20,713 nucleotides of DNA from a virus: the IMG/VR virus record IMGVR_UViG_3300037246_000918, positions 1-20,713 of that record. The stretch is one strand, 5' to 3'. Below, piece after piece: positions 1 through 6,405 of the stretch; positions within the stretch are counted from its first letter, which is position 1, and each line of letters opens with the position of its first letter. The notes beneath the pieces were generated by a model. That model worked only from the letters and a program-made list of their open reading frames with translations, was not told where the DNA came from and made no database searches. The position numbers and the translations under genes were made by a program.

Positions 1-29
1 CCTAAGAGTCCAAGGGAAAGGAAAAAGAA

Positions 30-449
30 ATGGAACAAGATCTTCATTCTGAAATGAAAGTTGTTTTTGCAATCGAGCCGGTGATTCACACCGCGCACGC
101 AGTTGGGGCAGAGATTGATACCATTGGGTTTGAGTCTTGCGAGTTTGTTGTCGTGATCGGCGATGCTCTCGACGGTTCATTCACTGCGGGTATTGATCAA
201 TCGCCTGACGATGGTAGTGGTTCGCCGACTGGAGTTTGGACAGCGGTTCCCGCTGCCGAAGTCCTTGGCACAGCCCTCGTCATCGCCATTGCGGATACTG
301 ATAAGGTATACCGAATTGGTACGATTGGCAAGGAGCGCCATCAGAGATTGACGTTGACGGAAGTCGATGCCAATAGTACTGGAATCATGGGTGCTGTTGC
401 AATTCTTAGTCATCCGGTGATTAAGCCGGTTGCCGAACAGTTCACCTAG
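30..449 (+). CDS. Putative capsid decoration / head-stabilising protein
   Basis: A 139-residue protein rich in Val, Ile, Thr and Asp, with no membrane segment, compatible with an all-beta virion protein. The pattern near its N-terminus (P-V-I-H-T-A-x-A-V-G-A-E-I-D-T-x-G-F-E-S, residues 18-36) followed by a stretch of beta-type residues resembles small structural proteins encoded beside the major capsid gene in many tailed phages, where they sit on the capsid surface or stabilise it. AAAGGA at 17-22 lies 7 bases before the ATG at 30. A second ATG at 54 would begin nearer the conserved part but has no visible ribosome site. It is the first full gene and is followed by a strong hairpin. A TAA at 3-5 could end the upstream gene (perhaps the major capsid gene), but this cannot be tested here. 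The role is inferred from pattern and position; another minor head protein is possible. Confidence 0.55.
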   Translation: MEQDLHSEMKVVFAIEPVIHTAHAVGAEIDTIGFESCEFVVVIGDALDGSFTAGIDQSPDDGSGSPTGVWTAVPAAEVLGTALVIAIADTDKVYRIGTIGKERHQRLTLTEVDANSTGIMGAVAILSHPVIKPVAEQFT

Positions 450-455
450 AAAATA

Positions 456-501
456 GGGGGTGGGGCGTGCTGCGTAGTGATTCGTGGTACGCTCCGCCTT
501 C
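456..501 (+). promoter_or_regulatory. Strong plus-strand RNA hairpin in the intergenic gap
   Basis: Bases 456-474 pair with 483-501 in 19 uninterrupted pairs: 12 Watson-Crick and 7 G-U, around an 8-base loop (475-482). It begins 7 bases after the stop of the decoration-like gene and ends 31 bases before the next start. Every wobble is a G-T on the plus strand, so the structure would form well in the plus-strand transcript but not in its complement. No run of T follows, so it does not look like a standard intrinsic terminator. It may be a transcript-stabilising, processing or attenuating element. Confidence 0.6.
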
Positions 502-532
502 CAAACCCGCAATTTCAAAACAGAGGTACGGA

Positions 533-781
533 ATGAAAGTTAAATTTCTGAGAAGCGGCACCGAAGCTCATAGCGAACCTGAGCGTGGTAATTTCGTATT
601 CAAAGAAGGCGAGGAAATGTCTGGGCTTTCTGAAAAAACCGCGTTACAAATGGCAAGCGACGGTAACGCTGAGATTATTAACGAAGGTTCTCAAAAAGTT
701 GAAGCCGAAGAAGTGGAAGACGAAGAAGTTGAGACTTCCGACGATGATGAACCCAAAAAGAAAATGCCTTGGAGTAAGTAA
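533..781 (+). CDS. Small acidic phage head-region protein, unknown function
   Basis: An 82-residue protein with two parts. Residues 1-52 (starting MKVKFLRSGT) resemble the short conserved proteins that often lie just before the head-tail connector gene in phages. Residues 55-82 are a highly charged tail, first Glu/Asp-rich, then K-K-K, ending PWSK. The ATG at 533 has AGAGG at 522-526, 6 bases upstream. A longer reading from a GTG at 467 would run through the hairpin and is not preferred. It lies 3 bases before the connector gene, so the two are probably translationally coupled. Its product may be a minor virion or assembly protein, but I do not recognise a biochemical function. Confidence 0.6.
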   Translation: MKVKFLRSGTEAHSEPERGNFVFKEGEEMSGLSEKTALQMASDGNAEIINEGSQKVEAEEVEDEEVETSDDDEPKKKMPWSK

Positions 782-784
782 GCG

Positions 785-1348
785 ATGCCTTTGAACTATC
801 GGTATGAACTTTCTAGCAATGGAACTCTGCCAATTACTTTGGAAAGCGCCAAGAAATATCTCAAAATTGAAAATAGCGCTGATAATGAAGTAATCCAAGA
901 CATGATTGCTGCGGTAGTCCAATTTGCTGAGCGTTATACTGGTAGAGACATGAGGGCCAAGACTTGGAAGCTAGTCACAGATTGCTTTGAAGATAGGATT
1001 TTATTGAGGAAAAGTGAAGTTGCAACTGTGACTAGCGTCAAGTATCTCGTCGATGATTCTCTTTCTACCATCGCAGATACCGTTTATTATCTAAAGAAGG
1101 GCCACCAATTCAGCGAAGTTGTACTTAGAAGCGATCAAGTTTGGCCTACTGATCTTGATGCAATCGAGTCAGGAATAGAAATCATTTTTGTTACGCAAAC
1201 GCCACGTTACATAGAAGAAACCAAAGTTGGTACGTTTGAGCATCTGGCTTTTCTATATGCTAATCGTGGTGACTGCGATGTCAATTCTGCGGCGCTAAAG
1301 TCTGGCGCCACCGAAAAGTACGACCAAGGTAGGATCCCAAGAATATAG
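785..1348 (+). CDS. Head-tail connector protein (HK97 gp6-like adaptor)
   Basis: A 187-residue protein of the gp6-like connector family, which forms a ring beneath the portal and starts the head-tail joint. Residues 10-60 show the family signature: L-x-S-A-K-K-Y-L-K-I near the N-terminus, then a D-x-x-I-Q-x-M-I-A-A helix and the A-E-x-Y-T-G-R helix end. This is followed by W-K-L-V-T-D-C-F and a V-x-S-V-K-Y beta segment. Another helix near the C-terminus (F-E-H-L-A-F-L-Y-A-N-R-G-D) fits the usual final helix. The length is somewhat above the usual 100-180 residues. GGAG at 771-774, inside the preceding gene, lies 10 bases before the ATG. The position, ahead of the stopper and gp10-like genes, supports the call. 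Confidence 0.8.
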   Translation: MPLNYRYELSSNGTLPITLESAKKYLKIENSADNEVIQDMIAAVVQFAERYTGRDMRAKTWKLVTDCFEDRILLRKSEVATVTSVKYLVDDSLSTIADTVYYLKKGHQFSEVVLRSDQVWPTDLDAIESGIEIIFVTQTPRYIEETKVGTFEHLAFLYANRGDCDVNSAALKSGATEKYDQGRIPRI

Positions 1349-1358
1349 GAGATAGATC

Positions 1359-1751
1359 ATGGCTGCAATGTCAAACTTTATGGAAACAAAAGTCCTGGAA
1401 CATTTTCTGGACGCAACATCGTTCACCAGTCCATCCAGCGTTTACGTTGCGCTGTTCACCGACGATCCCACGGATGCAGGATCAGGAACGGAAGTTACTG
1501 GCGGCGCGTATGCTCGCGTGCAAATGACTGGTGGTTGGACTGTTGCGGGTGACAACGCAACCAACACCGCTGCCGTCACTTTCCCGACTGCCACAGATGG
1601 AACGTGGGGCACGGCAACTCACTTCGGCATTTTCGACGCTTCAAGTGGTGTCGAACTCCTGATTCATGGTGTCCTAACCGACCCCAAGACGATTGGTGAT
1701 GGCGATACGTTTGAATTCGCAATTGGCAATCTTTCAGTAACGATGGCGTAA
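1359..1751 (+). CDS. Conserved phage virion structural protein, beta-rich
   Basis: A 130-residue protein beginning with a short helix (M-x-x-K-V-L-E-H-F-L) and continuing as a beta-rich domain with the run S-S-V-Y-V-A-L-F-T-D-D-P-T. A later stretch is W-G-T-A-T-H-F-G-I-F-D-A-S-S-G. This pattern (short helix, 'YVALFTDDPTD', 'GGAYARV', 'HFGIFDA', 'GD.FEF..G.L') is a recognisable family of small phage structural proteins, variously labelled tail-fibre or virion proteins. TAGGAG at 1346-1351 is 7 bases before the ATG at 1359; a second ATG at 1368 is also possible. Lying between the connector and the large repeat protein, it could anchor or cap neck appendages. That role is inference. Confidence 0.6.
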   Translation: MAAMSNFMETKVLEHFLDATSFTSPSSVYVALFTDDPTDAGSGTEVTGGAYARVQMTGGWTVAGDNATNTAAVTFPTATDGTWGTATHFGIFDASSGVELLIHGVLTDPKTIGDGDTFEFAIGNLSVTMA

Positions 1752-1762
1752 GAGGCTCCAAG

Positions 1763-4700
1763 TTGAGCTCATCTGAAGACCTACTACCGTTTGGTATATT
1801 CGGGATCGTAAATTATAATCCAACGCCTACTCCGGCGGATTTAGATAATGATCCTGATAGCGTTGATGCTAACTGGGCGTTGGTTGATGACGATGGACTT
1901 GACAACGTTATGGTTGTTAGGTTTGATGATCCAAGCGACGATCCGACTGTGGGAGCGGGTCTTCAGGAAATCAAAATTACTCTTAGGCGTGGTACAACTC
2001 TGGATGGTGCTGCGCCAGACTTTACTCTCACTATTGCTGAAGCCCCTGGCGGTGATAGGGTAACTCTGGTAACTGAAGAGCCAATCACTACAGCTGAAAG
2101 CACCGTCTATAGTTACTTTTGGGATGCTTCTGTTTTAGTTAACTCTACTGGCGTTTTGACAAGACTGCGGATCGACGGTCTTGCTAGTGGTGGCTCTCCA
2201 ACTGGTCGGCGTTGTTTGGAAGTCAACGCTGTTAGATGGATTGCTGAAGTAGGAGAAGCTGGTGGAACAACGCATGATGGTGCAGCCGATGTTGATGGTT
2301 CTGCAACCGTAACGGATGCCACTGCGGAAGTTGACCACCAAGCTGAAGCAGATGTAACTGGAACAGCAGCGGTAACAGATGCCACCGCCGAGGTTGATCA
2401 TCAAGCGATTGCAAATGTAACTGGAACCGCAACAATTACTTTGGCTGACGGTGAGCTGAAGAAGCTTGGTGCGGCAGATGTAACCGGCATCGCGACCATA
2501 ACGACCGCCGATCCAGGACTGATCAAGATTGCCGAGGCTGACGCTGCTGCTTTGGCAACGGTCCTGGCTATTTCCAGGGCAGACTACAGCGCCAACGCGG
2601 GGGTTAGTGGTGCTGCGACGGTCGATGCAAGAGCTCACCTCAATATTATTCTCGACGTGCCATTTGCGCCAAACGGCGAAGCAACAAATAATAATTTTTC
2701 TGGTTCTTACCTTGATATTGACGAAGATCCGTTTAACATAGATGCAAATTGGTTGACTGTTATCGATGAAACTGCCGTTGCTTTCTATATTTCAGATCTA
2801 CCAGATTCGCTTCAACACAAAGTTATTCATGGCGTTGATTTACATAACGCTGCTGTTACCGTTCGCAAAAATGCTTCTGGTGGAACCGATCCAACTGTTA
2901 GCATTCAGATGCTGGATAATGCTGCTCCAAGAGAACTAGTTGTTGATACTGAAACTGTAACTAGTGACGTATCTGAAGTTCACACGGGTACATTTGGCTT
3001 AGTCCCTCCAGGCAATTACATAAATCTTCCATTCCTGCGACTTTTCGTAGTTGGCACTTCATCTGGTGATAGAAATATTGATGTTGCTGCGGTGCGTATC
3101 TACCTCGCGATGGAAGGCACCAGAATCAGGGCTTCAGTTTCTGGAGCCGCAACAATCACCGATGCTACCGGTGGCCTTAGACATATTGGCGCTGCTGATG
3201 TAACAGGCGCGGCGACGATCACTCTTGCCACCGGACAGGTCAAGAAACTCGGCGCTGCCGATGTAACTGGCACAGCCACAGTAACTCTCGCCACTGCCAA
3301 AGTTTTACACATCGCTGCAGCCAACGTTACTGGTGACGCAACTGTAACTTTGGCAACGGCGCAAGTTGATCTCCAAGCAGATGCTTCTGTGACTGGGGTC
3401 GGCGACATTGATGCTGATGCTGATCTTACTTTGCGCGCGCTTGGTTCTGCTGTTGGTATTGCAACAGTAACCTTAGCCACCGCAACTATGGATTATTCTG
3501 CGTCAGCAAGTGTGACTGGGATTGCCACAGTTACTACTGCTGATGCCGGATTGATTCTAGGTACAGCCGATGCTGACGTAACTGGTACTGCCACTATAAC
3601 TTTGGCAACCGCCAAAGTTAACCATAGCGCCATCGCTTCAGTAACTGGCGTTTGTACTATCACCGACGCTACTGGTGACACTGGCGGAATCCAAGACGGC
3701 GCTGCTGATGTTACTGGAGTTGGAACGGTAACTTTGGCAACTGCCGAAGTTGAACACCAAGCCATCGCTTCCGTTACTGGTACTGCTACAATAACTTTAG
3801 CAACTGCTGAAGTTGAACACCAAGCAATAGCAAACGTGACTGGAGTAGCCACAGTCACCACCGCCGATGCTGATAGGATTCTTGGAACCACAGCTATCGT
3901 ATCTGGAACCGCCACTGTTACTGATGCCACAGCCGAGGTTCTTCACATCGCATCAGCGTCAGTAACTGGAGTTTGCACCATAACGCTGGCTACTGGAGAT
4001 GTTGGCGGCGCTCAAGACGGAGCAGCGGATGTAACCGGAATCGCAACCGTCACGCTTGCTACCGCTGCGGTTGATCATCAAGCTGATGCTGCGGTAACTG
4101 GTACCGCATCTATATTGGCAAGTGGTGGTCTAATTAAAATTGCTGATGCCTCGGTAACTGGCGTTGGTGACATAAACGCCGACGCTGATTTGACGCTTAG
4201 GGCACTTGCTTCAGTTACTGGAATTGCTACTGTAACTTTAGCCACTGCTGAAGTAAATCATAGCGCAAGTGCTGGCGTAACTGGAACTGCAACAATAACC
4301 TTGGCAACTGCCGAGGTAAGCCATAGCGCGTTGGCATCAGTAACAGGCGTTGCGATCATAACTCTTGCTACCGGTGACGTTGATGTCGGTGGCGGAATAC
4401 AAGATGGTGCCGCAGATGTAACTGGTTTGGCTACTGTTACTGCTGATGCTCGTGCCGATTATTCTGCTAGCGCTGATGTTACTGGCGTTGGTGATATAAC
4501 TGCCGATGCTGATTTAACTTTGGTGGGAGTAACTTCGGTAACTGGAGTTGCTACCGTCAACGCAAAGCCAGGACTCAAACTGTCAACTGCGGCTGCGTCA
4601 GTAACAGGAGTGGCATCTGTAAATGCTGATGCTGATCGTATTCTTGGAACAACTGTTAGTGTAACTGGAATTGCTACTACATCAGCTGATGGAATCGTAA

Positions 4701-4960
4701 GTTATAGCGGCGCATCTTCAGTAATTGGAATTGCAACGGTTGTTGGCGATGCAGGTGTAATCCGTTCAGCTATCGCTTCAGTTACTGGGGTTGCGTCCGT
4801 TTCCGCCGAACCAGATTTGATAGAAGCTGTCATCCTTGGGCGTATAGTTTTTACCTCCGAGATTTCCAAATCTATTAGAGTCGAAGTTGGAATTCGGAAA
4901 ACGATACGAACATCAAACCGATTAACAAAGAGTATTAATGTTATGGCAGAGGTCGCATAA
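1763..4960 (+). CDS. Giant repeat virion protein with two globular domains and 33 VTG-type repeats
   Basis: A 1065-residue protein with four zones. Residues 8-163 and 299-451 are two related globular domains, each containing L-D-x-D-x-D-P-x-x-x-D-A-N-W near its start and ending with E-V-N-A-V-R or D-V-A-A-V-R. I infer a beta-sandwich fold. Residues 177-292 hold about 6 repeats and residues 457-1018 hold 27 repeats with the consensus V-T-G-x-A-T-x-T, usually every 21 residues. A different, basic 45-residue C-terminus (1020-1065) follows. There is no signal peptide or membrane segment. The start is TTG at 1763 with AAGAGG at 1750-1755; no in-frame ATG occurs until residue 50. The stop overlaps the next ATG (TAATG). 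The location among neck genes suggests a fibrous neck, collar or whisker-like appendage, or a capsid-surface fibre. Function is not established. The composition is strikingly poor in aromatics, Cys, Pro and Met inside the repeats. Confidence 0.75.
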   Translation: MSSSEDLLPFGIFGIVNYNPTPTPADLDNDPDSVDANWALVDDDGLDNVMVVRFDDPSDDPTVGAGLQEIKITLRRGTTLDGAAPDFTLTIAEAPGGDRVTLVTEEPITTAESTVYSYFWDASVLVNSTGVLTRLRIDGLASGGSPTGRRCLEVNAVRWIAEVGEAGGTTHDGAADVDGSATVTDATAEVDHQAEADVTGTAAVTDATAEVDHQAIANVTGTATITLADGELKKLGAADVTGIATITTADPGLIKIAEADAAALATVLAISRADYSANAGVSGAATVDARAHLNIILDVPFAPNGEATNNNFSGSYLDIDEDPFNIDANWLTVIDETAVAFYISDLPDSLQHKVIHGVDLHNAAVTVRKNASGGTDPTVSIQMLDNAAPRELVVDTETVTSDVSEVHTGTFGLVPPGNYINLPFLRLFVVGTSSGDRNIDVAAVRIYLAMEGTRIRASVSGAATITDATGGLRHIGAADVTGAATITLATGQVKKLGAADVTGTATVTLATAKVLHIAAANVTGDATVTLATAQVDLQADASVTGVGDIDADADLTLRALGSAVGIATVTLATATMDYSASASVTGIATVTTADAGLILGTADADVTGTATITLATAKVNHSAIASVTGVCTITDATGDTGGIQDGAADVTGVGTVTLATAEVEHQAIASVTGTATITLATAEVEHQAIANVTGVATVTTADADRILGTTAIVSGTATVTDATAEVLHIASASVTGVCTITLATGDVGGAQDGAADVTGIATVTLATAAVDHQADAAVTGTASILASGGLIKIADASVTGVGDINADADLTLRALASVTGIATVTLATAEVNHSASAGVTGTATITLATAEVSHSALASVTGVAIITLATGDVDVGGGIQDGAADVTGLATVTADARADYSASADVTGVGDITADADLTLVGVTSVTGVATVNAKPGLKLSTAAASVTGVASVNADADRILGTTVSVTGIATTSADGIVSYSGASSVIGIATVVGDAGVIRSAIASVTGVASVSAEPDLIEAVILGRIVFTSEISKSIRVEVGIRKTIRTSNRLTKSINVMAEVA
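1784..2251 (+). other. First globular domain of the repeat protein
   Basis: Residues 8-163 of the 1065-residue protein. Key positions: L-D-N-D-P-D-S-V-D-A-N-W at 27-38, R-R-G at 75-77 and L-E-V-N-A-V-R-W at 152-159. It shares start and end patterns with the domain at 2657-3115, so an internal duplication is likely. The alternation of hydrophobic and polar residues suggests a beta-sandwich; a carbohydrate-binding role is possible but unproven. Confidence 0.5.
2291..2638 (+). repeat. Repeat block A (about 6 degenerate 21-residue units)
   Basis: Units start at residues 177, 198, 219, 240, 259 and 280 of the 1065-residue protein, each with V-x-G-x-A-T/A-x-T/V or a degraded form (the fifth, A-A-A-L-A-T-V, is weakest). 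The protein-level period is 19-21 residues (57-63 bases). This block separates the two globular domains. Confidence 0.75.
2657..3115 (+). other. Second globular domain of the repeat protein
   Basis: Residues 299-451. Key positions: L-D-I-D-E-D-P-F-N-I-D-A-N-W at 317-330 and I-D-V-A-A-V-R-I-Y at 439-447. It aligns by eye with the first domain and lies between repeat blocks A and B. Confidence 0.5.
3131..4816 (+). repeat. Repeat block B (27 units of about 21 residues)
   Basis: Units begin at residues 458, 479, 500, 521, 542, 562, 583, 605, 627, 649, 670, 691, 712, 733, 756, 777, 797, 817, 838, 859, 885, 905, 925, 947, 966, 987 and 1006. The core is S/D/N-V-T-G-x-A-T-V/I-T, commonly followed by L-A-T-A-E-V-x-H. 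Three longer spacings (627-649, 733-756, 859-885) carry a G-G-x-Q-D-G-A-A-D-V insertion. The repeat is much clearer in protein than in DNA because codons differ between copies. Confidence 0.85.
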
Positions 4961-5538
4961 TGGCTAGGAAATTGATTGACAGGTATTCAGATTATGATGT
5001 GGAGAGTATAGCGCCGACGCTCTTCAATTACTCAACTGATGCTAACGAAGTTGTGAACGATGTCGCTAGTGGTGAAGGATCGTTTAAAGTTTACGATCCA
5101 AGTAAAGATGAAGTTATTTCAGTTGACGAAGCAATCGGACAAACTGAACTTAACATTTCCAATGTTGGTGTATTCAATGTTGGTGATTCTGTCGAAATAA
5201 CTCAGAATGACGGAACACTTTTGGCAACAAGCGTTAACTCAGTCGATGCTGTTAATGGGACAGTAACATTTGCTGACGCTTTAACTGTGGCTGCTGATGT
5301 TGGCAACCGAGTCCGAGTTATATTTGGTGCGTCGATTGCCATGACTGAATTTGGAACTGCGGATCTTAATACTAGGAATTGGGGTTACGTTGGCGTAATG
5401 GAAAGCACTCATGCAGCACACTCCGATCCCAGAACGAAAACTTCTATGGATGTAGACATTGAAGTTAAGATTACTAATGGAGTCAAGATCTCTACTGATG
5501 TTATCTGTGCTACAATAAGCGAGGACGATTGTGGCTAA
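4960..5538 (+). CDS. Uncharacterised neck-region phage protein
   Basis: A 192-residue acidic protein, start ATG in a TAATG overlap with the repeat-protein stop, AGAGG at 4948-4952 with a 7-base spacer. Residues 60-124 form a short beta module (V-G-D-S-V-E-I-T-Q-N-D-G-T-L, then V-N-S-V-D-A-V-N-G-T-V-T-F) of a kind seen in various phage structural proteins. Residues 125-192 are another beta-rich part (F-G-A-S-I-A-M-T-E-F-G-T, then N-W-G-Y-V-G-V-M-E). There is no membrane segment. The next gene starts inside its 3' end (GTG at 5531). Neighbours imply a virion or neck role, but I do not recognise the protein as a whole. Confidence 0.55.
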   Translation: MARKLIDRYSDYDVESIAPTLFNYSTDANEVVNDVASGEGSFKVYDPSKDEVISVDEAIGQTELNISNVGVFNVGDSVEITQNDGTLLATSVNSVDAVNGTVTFADALTVAADVGNRVRVIFGASIAMTEFGTADLNTRNWGYVGVMESTHAAHSDPRTKTSMDVDIEVKITNGVKISTDVICATISEDDCG

Positions 5539-5917
5539 AGAAATCATAAAACGAAAGAAGCGAGTATCATGTATCGGGGATTTATCTGAAAGGGTGAAGC
5601 TTCACGATAGGAATATACAGGTTCCTGAATTTGGAAGCGTAGATTTCTCAGAGAATTTTAGTGGTACTAAAACTGTTTGGGCTAATATCAATACTGCCGC
5701 TGGGAAAGTATTTTTCACCGGAGCGAATATTGATGTTGGTCTAACTCACGAAATAATTATCCGTTATGATGATACCGTTACCTCTGAAACTTGGATTGAG
5801 TTTAACGGTAGGAATCTCAAGATTGTCAGCGTAGAGAATCTTGATGAGTATGGCGATTTTCTGAAATTGCGCTGCACAGATCGCGGTGAAAAAGATTTGG
5901 GGGCATCCCAAGCGTGA
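5531..5917 (+). CDS. Head-closure (stopper) protein, head-tail joining family
   Basis: A 128-residue protein matching the phage head-tail joining family (SPP1 gp16-like fold), which closes the connector channel and receives the tail. The usual features are visible: I-G-D-L-S-E-R-V-K-L-H near the N-terminus, a W-A-N-I-N central strand, H-E-I-I-I-R-Y-D-D, F-N-G-R-N-L-K-I-V-S-V-E-N and D-E-Y-G-D-F-L-K-L-R-C-T at the end. The start is GTG at 5531, with GAGGA at 5521-5525, and it overlaps the preceding gene by 8 bases. The N-terminus has an extra basic stretch (K-x-x-K-R-K-K-R) before the conserved part. The following gp10-like gene begins with a 4-base overlap. Length and order are both typical. 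Confidence 0.82.
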   Translation: MAKEIIKRKKRVSCIGDLSERVKLHDRNIQVPEFGSVDFSENFSGTKTVWANINTAAGKVFFTGANIDVGLTHEIIIRYDDTVTSETWIEFNGRNLKIVSVENLDEYGDFLKLRCTDRGEKDLGASQA

Positions 5918-6405
5918 GCGCTGTCGGGTACGAAGCCAACATCAATAATTCCAAAGCCTTTATGAAATTGCAAAGGCTAGTGCCCAAAAGTAAGAAGGTG
6001 ATCCGCGCTTCTTGGTTTGCACTCGGCAGAGATCTGAAAAACGAAGCCAATAAAGAAATTTTGCGGAAGCCAAAGGGTGGTAAGACGTATATCATAAGAA
6101 CAAAGAGTGGACGGCACAAGCGCCATGTAGCTTCTGCTCCTGGTGAAAGTCACGCTAATCTTACTGGTAAACTGCGTCGATCAATTAGCTGGAAGATACA
6201 TGGCTACCAGAGAATGGATTTTGGATATGGATTTGCGACAACATCTGGAAATCGCGCTCCAAAATACGATCACTGGATCGAGGATGGAACTAGGGATGGA
6301 AGAATCAAACCTCGCCCCAGTATTGAGAACGCGGTAAACAAAGTAAAAAATAATACGAATGATCATTTCCAGAAGCAAATGCTGAAGGAATTTAAAAGAG
6401 TATGA
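5914..6405 (+). CDS. Tail completion / neck protein, HK97 gp10-like family
   Basis: A 163-residue basic protein. It has a helix-rich N-terminus (L-Q-R-L-V-P-K-S-K-K-V-I-R-A-S) and a basic middle (residues 49-67). A family-type segment, G-x-L-R-R-S-I-S-W-K-I, follows. It ends with Y-D-H-W-I-E-D-G-T, then R-P-S-I-E-N-A-V, the characteristic 'pRPfl..A' region of gp10-like proteins. These proteins act at the junction of head and tail. GTG at 5914 overlaps the previous stop (GTGA). The ribosome site is weak (a G run at 5899-5903), so coupling is likely. Its 3' end overlaps the terminator gene by 4 bases (ATGA). Confidence 0.8.
   Translation: MSAVGYEANINNSKAFMKLQRLVPKSKKVIRASWFALGRDLKNEANKEILRKPKGGKTYIIRTKSGRHKRHVASAPGESHANLTGKLRRSISWKIHGYQRMDFGYGFATTSGNRAPKYDHWIEDGTRDGRIKPRPSIENAVNKVKNNTNDHFQKQMLKEFKRV

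Noticed and set aside
1-29. End of an upstream gene (TAA at 3-5)
   Set aside because: Only a few bases are available, so neither frame nor product can be supported; it is not listed as a feature.
456-501. Intrinsic transcription terminator
   Set aside because: The stem is strong, but no T-run follows; the next bases are C and A rich.
467-532. N-terminal extension of the small acidic protein from a GTG at 467
   Set aside because: It would be translated through the hairpin, and the ATG at 533 has a better ribosome site and the expected family start.
3493-3930. Long antisense open frame over the repeat region
   Set aside because: It follows from the repeated codon composition of the sense gene. 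Its product is a low-complexity mirror of the repeats with no ribosome site, and similar frames occur at 2113-2385 and 3100-3480.
2291-4816. CRISPR array or DNA satellite from the roughly 63-base period
   Set aside because: The period is in the protein; the DNA copies differ widely at silent sites and lie within one open frame.
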